Part shown: positions 14,545 to 21,175 of the stretch, one piece after another
Position numbering within the stretch: the first letter of the stretch is position 1
Layout of the letters: each line of letters starts with the position of its first letter
DNA from: DASZHA01 sp035938265
GTDB lineage: Bacteria; Chloroflexota; Dormibacteria; DASZGP01
Assembly (NCBI GenBank): GCA_035938265.1
Contig: DASZHA010000050.1
Location: forward strand, 1-27,350
DNA length: 27,350 bases
Direction: 5' to 3'
Program-made: the position numbers and the translations under genes
Notes under the pieces: generated by a model
The model's database searches: none
Seen by the model: only the letters and a program-made list of their open reading frames with translations
What the model was told of the DNA's origin: nothing

Positions 14545-15371
14545 GGTTTCACAAGCTGCAGGGCGCCGCCAACGACTTTGTCGTGGTTGACGGCCGCGAG
14601 TTAGAGGGCCGAGACTGGGCCGCGATCGCCGCGCGAGTCTGCGACCGCCGTCGCGGCGTGGGCGCCGACGGCCTGCTGGTGCTTGAGGACAGCGCCACGC
14701 TCGACTATCGGATGCGCTACCACAACGCCGACGGCAGCCAGGCCGAGATGTGCGGCAATGGCGTCCGCTGCATGGCCAAGTTCGTCCTTGACACTGGCGT
14801 CACCGACCGCCGTCAGCTGCGGTGGGAAACGCTTGCTGGCCCGATCTCAACAGAGGTCCTGGCCCATGACGGTGAAGTGGCAACGGTCCGCGTCGACATG
14901 GGGCCGCCCCGCTTCAGGCCTGACGAGATCCCGGCGCGTTTTGACGGCGAAGAGATCCGGGAGGCGCCGCTAACGGTCGACGGCAAGGAGCTCCGCGTGA
15001 CCGCGGTGAGCATGGGCAACCCCCACGTCGTCGCCTTTGTCGACAGCGTCGCGGGCTACCCGCTGGAGTTCGTCGGTCCCATCGTCGAGCACCACGAGGC
15101 CTTCCCGGCGCGGACCAATTTCGAGATCGTGGAGGTTCTCAGCGCCGACCGCATTCGCATGCGCGTCTGGGAACGCGGGGTGGGGGAGACCATGGCCTGC
15201 GGCACCGGCGCCTGCGCCGCAGCGGTCGCCAGCCGGCTGGTCCGCGATACCGCCGAAGAGGTGACCCTTGAGGTCCCAGGCGGCGAGCTGGTCGTCAGCT
15301 GGCGCCCGGGCGAGCCGGTGATGATGACGGGTCCGGCGGAGACCGCGTTCACGGGCGAGTTCCTGGATTGA
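14541..15371 (+). CDS. dapF: Diaminopimelate epimerase
   Basis: DapF (276 aa) interconverts LL- and meso-diaminopimelate, the last step before lysine and the source of the peptidoglycan cross-link residue. Both catalytic cysteines are present: C71 in NADGSQAEMCGNGVRC and C220 in MACGTGACAAAVA. Other family blocks are FHKLQGAANDFVVVDG, SMGNPHVVAFVD, FPARTNFEIVEV and VWERGVGET. ATG overlaps the miaA stop by 4 bp, and the stop overlaps the next gene as TTGA. With the adjacent LL-DAP aminotransferase it forms a two-step route from tetrahydrodipicolinate to meso-DAP. Confidence 0.97.
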   Translation: MRFHKLQGAANDFVVVDGRELEGRDWAAIAARVCDRRRGVGADGLLVLEDSATLDYRMRYHNADGSQAEMCGNGVRCMAKFVLDTGVTDRRQLRWETLAGPISTEVLAHDGEVATVRVDMGPPRFRPDEIPARFDGEEIREAPLTVDGKELRVTAVSMGNPHVVAFVDSVAGYPLEFVGPIVEHHEAFPARTNFEIVEVLSADRIRMRVWERGVGETMACGTGACAAAVASRLVRDTAEEVTLEVPGGELVVSWRPGEPVMMTGPAETAFTGEFLD

Positions 15372-16543
15372 CCCAGCTGCGCAAGGACCTTGCGGCGCGA
15401 CGGATGTCGCGCATCCCGCCGTACCTGTTCGCCGAGATCGACAAGAAGGTGGCGGCCAAGCGGGCCCAGGGCGTTGACGTCATCGCGCTGGATATCGGCG
15501 ACCCGGATACGCCGACGCCTGAGCACATCGTCGCCGCCGCCCAGGCGGCATTGCCCCACGTCGAGAACCATCGCTATGCCTCGTACTACGGCATGCCGGC
15601 GCTGCGCCAGGCGATCGCCGGCTGGTACCGAGGCAGGTTCGGCGTCGAGCTCGACCCCGACTCCGAGATCCTGCCGACCCTCGGCTCCAAGGATTCCATC
15701 TCCCACCTGCCATTCAGCCTGGTCGATCCCGGGGACATCGTCCTGGTGCCGAGCCCTGGGTACCCGGTGTACCTCACGGGCACTGTTATGGCGGACGGCG
15801 AACCCTACATCCTGCCGCTGACGGCGGCCAACCGATGGCTTCCCGACCTTGACTCAATCCCCGCTGACGTCGCCGACCGGGCCAAGATCCTTTGGCTCAA
15901 CTACCCCAACAACCCGACCGCGGCCATCGCACCCCGGGAGTTCTACGAGCAGGCTGTCGACTTCTGCCGCGACCACGGGATAGTCCTCTGCCACGACTTC
16001 CCGTATTCGGAGGTCGTCTACCGAGGCTACCGCGCCCCCAGCGTGCTGGAGGTCGATGGCGCGCGCGACGTCGCTGTCGAGTTCCACTCACTGTCCAAGA
16101 CGTTCAACATGACCGGCTGGCGTGTGGGCATGGCCGTGGGCAACGCCGAGGTCGTGCGCCTGCTGGGCCAGGTCAAGACCAACATCGACTCCGGCATATT
16201 CCCGGTGGTGCAGCACGCGGCCATCGCCGCCCTAGGCGGTCCGCCCAACGACAGCCTGAACGCGGTCTACGAGGCGCGCCAGGGACGCACCCTGGAAGTC
16301 TTCCGTGAGCTGGGCTGGCGCGACGCGGTCGCCCCCGACGCGACCTTCTACCTGTGGCTCCCGGTGCCCGACGGCTACACCTCGGTTTCCTTCGCCGGAC
16401 GCGTCCTGGACGAGGCGGCGGTCAACATCACGCCCGGCAACGGCTTCGGCGAGCACGGCGAGGGATACTTCCGTGTCTCCCTGACGGTGCCTGATGCCCG
16501 GCTCGACGAGGCCCTGGAACGGCTGCGCAAGCTCAGCATCTGA
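15368..16543 (+). CDS. dapL: LL-diaminopimelate aminotransferase-type PLP enzyme
   Basis: A fold-type I, class I/II aminotransferase (391 aa). The N-terminal block RIPPYLFAEIDKKVAAKRAQGVDVIALDIGDPDTPTPEHIV is characteristic of LL-DAP aminotransferases of the Chloroflexi/clostridial type. The PLP lysine lies in HSLSKTFNMTGWRVG, and the cofactor contacts are NYPNNPT, DFPYSEVVY and the C-terminal FRVSLT arginine. DapL converts L-tetrahydrodipicolinate directly to LL-DAP with glutamate as donor, bypassing succinyl or acetyl intermediates. Assignment is strengthened by direct coupling to dapF. TTG 15368 overlaps the dapF stop. An internal ATG (15404, MSRIPPYLF) is the alternative start. Confidence 0.88.
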   Translation: MTQLRKDLAARRMSRIPPYLFAEIDKKVAAKRAQGVDVIALDIGDPDTPTPEHIVAAAQAALPHVENHRYASYYGMPALRQAIAGWYRGRFGVELDPDSEILPTLGSKDSISHLPFSLVDPGDIVLVPSPGYPVYLTGTVMADGEPYILPLTAANRWLPDLDSIPADVADRAKILWLNYPNNPTAAIAPREFYEQAVDFCRDHGIVLCHDFPYSEVVYRGYRAPSVLEVDGARDVAVEFHSLSKTFNMTGWRVGMAVGNAEVVRLLGQVKTNIDSGIFPVVQHAAIAALGGPPNDSLNAVYEARQGRTLEVFRELGWRDAVAPDATFYLWLPVPDGYTSVSFAGRVLDEAAVNITPGNGFGEHGEGYFRVSLTVPDARLDEALERLRKLSI

Positions 16544-16586
16544 CCCCCCGAGCCACCACCTGGCGGCCCTCGGCCAATCCATCGTC

Positions 16587-17963
16587 ATGCCGCGTTTAGA
16601 CGAGTTCGTCTTCGCTCCCGACCAGGAGGCGGAGTGCGTCTATCTTCTTGGCCTGGGCCTCCCCGGCGTACCCAATGCCAAATTGGAGGAGGAGATGAGC
16701 GAGCTGGGGGAGCTGGCTGAAACCGCTGGCGCCGAGGTCGTGGGCGCCGACATCCAGCACCTGGACAAACCCAACCCGCTGACCTGCTTCGGCAAGGGCA
16801 AGGTCGAGGAGCTCAAGTCGCTGAAGGGGGACCTCGGTTTCACCAGCGTCATCTCCAACGAAGACCTGGCGCCGCGCCAGCAGCGCAACCTCGAGGACGC
16901 GCTCGACATGAAGGTGCTGGACCGGAGCGAGGTCATCCTCGACATCTTCGCGCGCCACGCCCGCAGCCACGAGGGCCGGCTCCAGGTCGAGTCGGCCCAG
17001 CTGCGCCACCTGCTGCCGCGACTGGCCGGCGGCCGCAACCTCAGCCGCCTTGGTGGTGGCATCGGTACCCGCGGCCCCGGTGAGCAGAAGCTGGAGGTCG
17101 ACCGCCGCCGCATTCGCAACCGCATGACCGACCTCGGGCAGCAGATCGTCAAGCTGCAGAACTCGCGCCGCCTCCACCGCAACACCCGCCGCCGCAACCA
17201 GGTGCCAGTGGCGGCGGTGGTCGGCTACACCAACGCCGGCAAGAGCACGCTGCTCAACGCCCTTACCGGGGCCGGGGTGTTGGAGGCCGACCAGGTCTTT
17301 GCCACCCTCGACCCGACGACCCGCGCAGTCCATCTGCCCGACGGTCGCAAGATCCTGCTGACTGACACCGTCGGCTTCATCCAGAAGCTGCCCACCGACC
17401 TGGTGGCCGCCTTTCGCGGCACGCTGGAGGAGGTCACCGAGGCCAACATCCTGATCCACGTCCTCGACGCCACCCATCCAGCGATGCGCGCACACTTCGA
17501 CGCCACCAACGAAGAGCTGGAGCGGCTGGAGGCGATCAACAAGCCGATGGTGCTGGCCCTCAACAAGGTCGATGCGCTCGACCCGGGGACGGTGGCCATG
17601 ATCCAGAGGCGCGGCACCTGGGCGCCATACGACGAGGTTGTGCCCATTTCAGCTAAGACCGGCGAGGGACTACCGCGGCTGCTCGAGACCCTGGCGCGGC
17701 TGAGCGAGGCCGGGCTGGTGCGCCTCGACCTGATGGTGCCTTACAGCGAAGCCGGGGTGGAGGCGGAGGTGCTGCGCCGTGGCCGGGTCCTCAAGCGCGA
17801 CTACCTTGCCGACGGCATGCGCCTGGTCGCCGAGGTGCTGTCCAGCGACGCAGGCCGTTTTGAGGACTATGTCGTCGCGGAGCCGGCAGAGAAGGTCACG
17901 CCTGTCGTCGGCCGCCGCGTGGCCGGAAAACGGGTCGCTTCGCCTAGAGCCCGCGCGGGCTGA
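16587..17963 (+). CDS. hflX: GTPase HflX
   Basis: HflX (458 aa) is a ribosome-binding GTPase that splits stalled or stressed 70S ribosomes. The N-terminal HflX domain carries NPLTCFGKGKVEEL and VISNEDLAPRQQRNLEDAL, then LDIFARHARSHEGRLQVESAQLRHLLPRLAG and the glycine-rich GGGIGTRGPGEQKLEVDRRRI. The G domain holds G1 GYTNAGKST (213-221), G3 DTVGF (260-264) and G4 NKVD (326-329). ATG 16587 is chosen because the conserved N-terminus starts there and it lies 43 nt after the dapL stop. The longer frame reaching into dapL is not credible. No clear ribosome site is seen. The end overlaps convergent lexA by 20 bp. Confidence 0.95.
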   Translation: MPRLDEFVFAPDQEAECVYLLGLGLPGVPNAKLEEEMSELGELAETAGAEVVGADIQHLDKPNPLTCFGKGKVEELKSLKGDLGFTSVISNEDLAPRQQRNLEDALDMKVLDRSEVILDIFARHARSHEGRLQVESAQLRHLLPRLAGGRNLSRLGGGIGTRGPGEQKLEVDRRRIRNRMTDLGQQIVKLQNSRRLHRNTRRRNQVPVAAVVGYTNAGKSTLLNALTGAGVLEADQVFATLDPTTRAVHLPDGRKILLTDTVGFIQKLPTDLVAAFRGTLEEVTEANILIHVLDATHPAMRAHFDATNEELERLEAINKPMVLALNKVDALDPGTVAMIQRRGTWAPYDEVVPISAKTGEGLPRLLETLARLSEAGLVRLDLMVPYSEAGVEAEVLRRGRVLKRDYLADGMRLVAEVLSSDAGRFEDYVVAEPAEKVTPVVGRRVAGKRVASPRARAG

Positions 17964-18594
17964 CGCGAAGGACGCCGACGACCACACCCTCGACCGTGAG
18001 GTCTGGGACCCTGATCGTCGAGTAAGCCGCGTTGGCGGGTTCCAGTCGGAAGCCGTCGGCCTCGCGGTAAATCCGTTTGACGGTGGCCTCCGGTTCGCCG
18101 GTGTCGGGGTTGTCGATTCGCGCCACCACAACTGAGCCGTTGGTGGCCTCGGGCTGAGGCCTGACCGCCACCAGGTCGCCGTCGAAGATGCCGTCGTCGA
18201 TCATGCTGTCGCCCTTGACCCGTAGGAGGAAGGAGTCCTCGCCGAACAGCGTGCCCGTCATCTCGACATGGTCCTCGATGTTCTGCTCCGCCAGCACCGG
18301 GGTACCGGCGGCCACCTGGCCGATGATCGGGAGAGCGATGATGCGGCCGTATTTGTTGTCGCGCTCGTGGACCGGGTCCTTCTCGACCAGCTCAATGGCG
18401 CGGGACTTGGCCGGGTCGCGGTGGATGTAGCCCTTGCGCTCGAGCGTGTTGAGATGGTTTTGGACGGTTGAGCTGGAGCTCAGGCCGATGGCCAGGCCGA
18501 TCTCACGCACGGTCGGAGGGTATGCCTTCTCCTTGAGCATGTGCTTGAGGTAGTCAAGGATTTCGCGCTGCCTGTGGGTCAAGACCTCGGGCAT
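17944..18594 (-). CDS. lexA: LexA repressor
   Basis: LexA (216 aa) represses SOS genes and cleaves itself when RecA filaments form. The N-terminal winged helix (LTHRQREILDYLKHMLKEKAYPPTVREIGLAIGLSSSSTVQNHLNTLERKGYIHRD) is followed by the S24 peptidase domain: cleavage site A96-G97 in VAAGTP, nucleophile S130 in VKGDSMIDDG, and K173 in ATVKRIY. ATG 18594 is chosen because GGAGGGAAGG lies just upstream and MPEVLTHRQR is the normal beginning. A further in-frame ATG at 18642 would place the -10 element inside the gene. Its promoter holds a LexA box, so it is autoregulated, and two further targets (recA and the LysM gene) are in this window. Confidence 0.96.
   Translation of the reverse strand: MPEVLTHRQREILDYLKHMLKEKAYPPTVREIGLAIGLSSSSTVQNHLNTLERKGYIHRDPAKSRAIELVEKDPVHERDNKYGRIIALPIIGQVAAGTPVLAEQNIEDHVEMTGTLFGEDSFLLRVKGDSMIDDGIFDGDLVAVRPQPEATNGSVVVARIDNPDTGEPEATVKRIYREADGFRLEPANAAYSTIRVPDLTVEGVVVGVLRVSPRGL
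17948..17961. repeat. Perfect 14-bp palindrome in the hflX/lexA convergent overlap
   Basis: AGCCCGCGCGGGCT is a perfect palindrome inside the last codons of both convergent genes. It could fold in either transcript, but no T-tract follows on either strand, so terminator function is only a possibility. Confidence 0.4.
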
Positions 18595-18632
18595 TAACCT
18601 TCCCTCCGCTGAGCCTATTGTGGTCGAGTTCA

Positions 18633-18661
18633 ACAGTAGCACATCTGTTTGTATCGTGCAA
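18633..18661 (-). promoter_or_regulatory. lexA promoter
   Basis: On the minus strand, TTGCAC (18661-18656) is followed by exactly 17 bp and TACTGT (18638-18633), a TANNNT -10. The expected start near 18626 gives a leader of about 30 nt holding the GGAGGG ribosome site. Confidence 0.6.
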
Positions 18662-18672
18662 ACACTTGTTCG
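18659..18672 (-). promoter_or_regulatory. LexA operator (SOS box) of lexA
   Basis: Read on the minus strand, CGAACAAGTGTTTG matches CGAAC-N4-GTTYG with one departure from perfect symmetry. It overlaps the first bases of the lexA -35, so LexA would block RNA polymerase and its own synthesis. It is about 40 bp from the ferredoxin -10, so an effect on that gene is less likely. Confidence 0.8.
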
Positions 18673-18710
18673 TCACCCGGCCAAAGCCCGGTTGGCACCC
18701 CTCGGTTGTA

Positions 18711-18716
18711 TATGAT
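18711..18716 (+). promoter_or_regulatory. Possible -10 element of the ferredoxin gene
   Basis: TATGAT in an AT-rich stretch (GTATATGATTG) is the best -10 candidate between lexA and the ferredoxin gene. TTGGCA (18692-18697) is only 13 nt upstream, too close for a standard -35. The leader would be about 50 nt and contain GAAGGAG (18754-18760). Confidence 0.35.
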
Positions 18717-18772
18717 TGACCATAGAAACCGGTCCGCCCACGACTGGGCGACTGAAGGAGATAACGCTGCCG

Positions 18773-19030
18773 ATGACTTATGTAATCGCCGAGCCCTGCA
18801 TCGGTACCAAGGACAAGTCCTGCGTCGATGTCTGCCCGGTGGACTGCATCCACGGCACCGACGACGATCCTCAGCTGTACATCAACCCTGAGGAATGCAT
18901 CGACTGTGGTGCCTGCGAGCCGGCCTGCCCGGTGACCGCGATCTTCGTGGACTATGACGTCCCCGAACAGTGGAAGGCGTACACCGAGCTCAACGCCGAC
19001 TACTTCAAGACCGGCCGCAGCACCCTTTAG
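18773..19030 (+). CDS. fdxA: 7Fe ferredoxin (3Fe-4S/4Fe-4S)
   Basis: This small acidic electron carrier has 85 aa. The cluster motifs are C-x7-C-x3-CP-x2-C near the N-terminus (EPCIGTKDKSCVDVCPVDC), followed by C-x2-C-x2-C-x3-CP (ECIDCGACEPACPV). The seven-residue gap after the first cysteine is the FdxA pattern of Mycobacterium, Streptomyces and Thermus 7Fe ferredoxins with one 3Fe-4S and one 4Fe-4S cluster. Partners, such as cytochromes P450 or 2-oxoacid oxidoreductases, are not in view. ATG 18773 is chosen because TYVIAEPC is the family N-terminus. The GAAGGAG site is 12 nt upstream, a little far. An upstream ATG (18716) falls on the -10 candidate. Confidence 0.93.
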   Translation: MTYVIAEPCIGTKDKSCVDVCPVDCIHGTDDDPQLYINPEECIDCGACEPACPVTAIFVDYDVPEQWKAYTELNADYFKTGRSTL

Positions 19031-19078
19031 TCACGTCGGCTAAGAGGGGAGCCGGCGGTCGACTCCGCCAGGTGACCG

Positions 19079-20494
<1,416 letters not shown>

Positions 20495-20525
20495 GCCCCA
20501 GGTCTCAGCGCCCGGCAGCGGCGGC

Positions 20526-20554
20526 TTGACACGAACAACTGTTCGTGCCACCAT
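20526..20554 (+). promoter_or_regulatory. Promoter of the LysM gene with embedded SOS box
   Basis: A perfect -35 TTGACA (20526-20531), a 17-bp spacer, and CACCAT (20549-20554) as -10 (one base from TANNNT). ATG 20561 is 6 nt after the -10, so the mRNA would be leaderless. The spacer is almost filled by a perfect LexA box. Confidence 0.65.
20532..20545 (+). promoter_or_regulatory. LexA operator 1 of the LysM gene
   Basis: CGAACAACTGTTCG is a perfect CGAAC-N4-GTTCG box. The symmetry extends to 7-bp arms (CACGAAC and GTTCGTG, 20530-20547). It lies between -35 and -10, so binding should exclude RNA polymerase. Confidence 0.9.
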
Positions 20555-20555
20555 A

Positions 20556-20569
20556 CGAACATGAGTTCG
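20556..20569 (+). promoter_or_regulatory. LexA operator 2 of the LysM gene, spanning the start codon
   Basis: CGAACATGAGTTCG is a second perfect box. Its 4-bp centre is ATGA, the start codon plus one base, and the arms extend to 7 bp (TACGAAC and GTTCGTA, 20554-20571). It is 24 bp centre to centre from operator 1. Confidence 0.85.
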
Positions 20570-20893
20570 TACGCCGACGCCAACCGGGCCTACCGCCGAT
20601 CGCGCTACTATGCGCCGCCGGTGCCTCGAGCCAAGGCAGCCCGCATCAAGATCGGCCTCGTCCTGGCCGGCGTCGGCATTCTCTGGCTCTTCTTCATCCA
20701 GGGGGCATATGGGGGAGGGCGGAGCGGTACTGAGCAGGTGACGGTTCAGCCGGGGCAGACGGTCTGGAGCATTGCCAACGACCGCTATCCCGACGACGAC
20801 ACCCGCAGCCGGGTCAACGACATCGTCAAGCTCAACAACCTTGGCGACGCGCCGATCTTTGAGGGGGAGAAGCTCACCGTCCCAGCCCGCTAG
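20561..20893 (+). CDS. SOS-regulated membrane LysM protein, YneA-like candidate division inhibitor
   Basis: The protein (110 aa) has a basic N-terminus of about 30 residues (YADANRAYRRSRYYAPP...), one transmembrane helix (about 31-47, IGLVLAGVGILWLFFIQ) and an extracytoplasmic LysM domain (about 58-108, EQVTVQPGQTVWSIANDRYPDDD...VNDIVKLNN...IFEGEKLTVP). LysM binds peptidoglycan glycan chains. One TM plus LysM under LexA control is the design of Bacillus YneA, the SOS inhibitor of cell division encoded beside lexA. Mycobacterial ChiZ is comparable. Function is inferred from architecture, two perfect SOS boxes and proximity to lexA (three genes away). The protein lacks a visible catalytic domain. 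A general LysM cell-wall protein is the alternative. Confidence 0.8.
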   Translation: MSSYADANRAYRRSRYYAPPVPRAKAARIKIGLVLAGVGILWLFFIQGAYGGGRSGTEQVTVQPGQTVWSIANDRYPDDDTRSRVNDIVKLNNLGDAPIFEGEKLTVPAR

Positions 20894-20952
20894 GCGCGCC
20901 CGGCCGCACCGCCGAACTAGTTGCGAGACAAGTGGCGCATATCGCGCACAGC

Positions 20953-20977
20953 TGCGACATGATGCTAATATGTCGCA
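20953..20977 (+). promoter_or_regulatory. 25-bp palindrome overlapping a -10 element, candidate operator
   Basis: TGCGACAT (20953-20960), a 9-nt spacer, and ATGTCGCA (20970-20977) form perfect 8-bp arms. TAATAT (20966-20971, TANNNT) overlaps the right arm. A dimeric regulator bound here would cover the promoter. No regulator gene that would obviously use it lies nearby, and it does not match the LexA box. Confidence 0.55.
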
Positions 20978-21001
20978 CAACGGAAAAGGGAGGCCGCGCG
21001 G

Positions 21002-21175
21002 ATGGTTGTCCGAACGAGGGCGGCCCGGTCTGTGCTACAAGTACAAGACAGCGAGCACAATAGCCGTGCGGGCGGAGCTATGTTGCTGAAGCTAGCGGGA
21101 GGTTTTGGGTTGGTTTGGCTCTCTACTATGTTGGGCGGTTTCGGCACGTATGGGGGACCGCGCCATGATCAGTGA
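21002..21175 (+). CDS. Possible 57-aa small membrane peptide upstream of the transporter operon
   Basis: An ATG at 21002 follows AAGGGAGG (20986-20993) at good spacing and opens 57 codons that end at TGA 21173-21175, inside the next gene in another frame (11-bp overlap with ATG 21165). The first half is basic and polar (MVVRTRAARS...). Residues 27-48 are hydrophobic (MLLKLAGGFGLVWLSTMLGGFG), consistent with one membrane helix. The promoter-operator at 20953-20977 lies about 25 nt upstream. No family is recognised. It could be a regulatory leader peptide coupled to the substrate-binding protein gene, or a chance frame. Confidence 0.35.
   Translation: MVVRTRAARSVLQVQDSEHNSRAGGAMLLKLAGGFGLVWLSTMLGGFGTYGGPRHDQ
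21124..21129 (+). promoter_or_regulatory. Possible -10 element of the substrate-binding protein gene
   Basis: TACTAT fits TANNNT, 35 nt before ATG 21165. No good -35 is seen at 16-18 nt (the upstream region is GGTTTTGGGT). The alternative is that the operon is transcribed from the promoter near 20966. Confidence 0.3.

Noticed and set aside
16494..16586. A 31-codon upstream extension of hflX
   Set aside because: It would overlap the end of dapL, and the conserved HflX N-terminus begins at ATG 16587.
20894..21164. A structured RNA or riboswitch before the transporter operon
   Set aside because: Apart from the palindrome and the small ORF I could not find a paired architecture matching a known riboswitch, nor a terminator hairpin with a T-tract.
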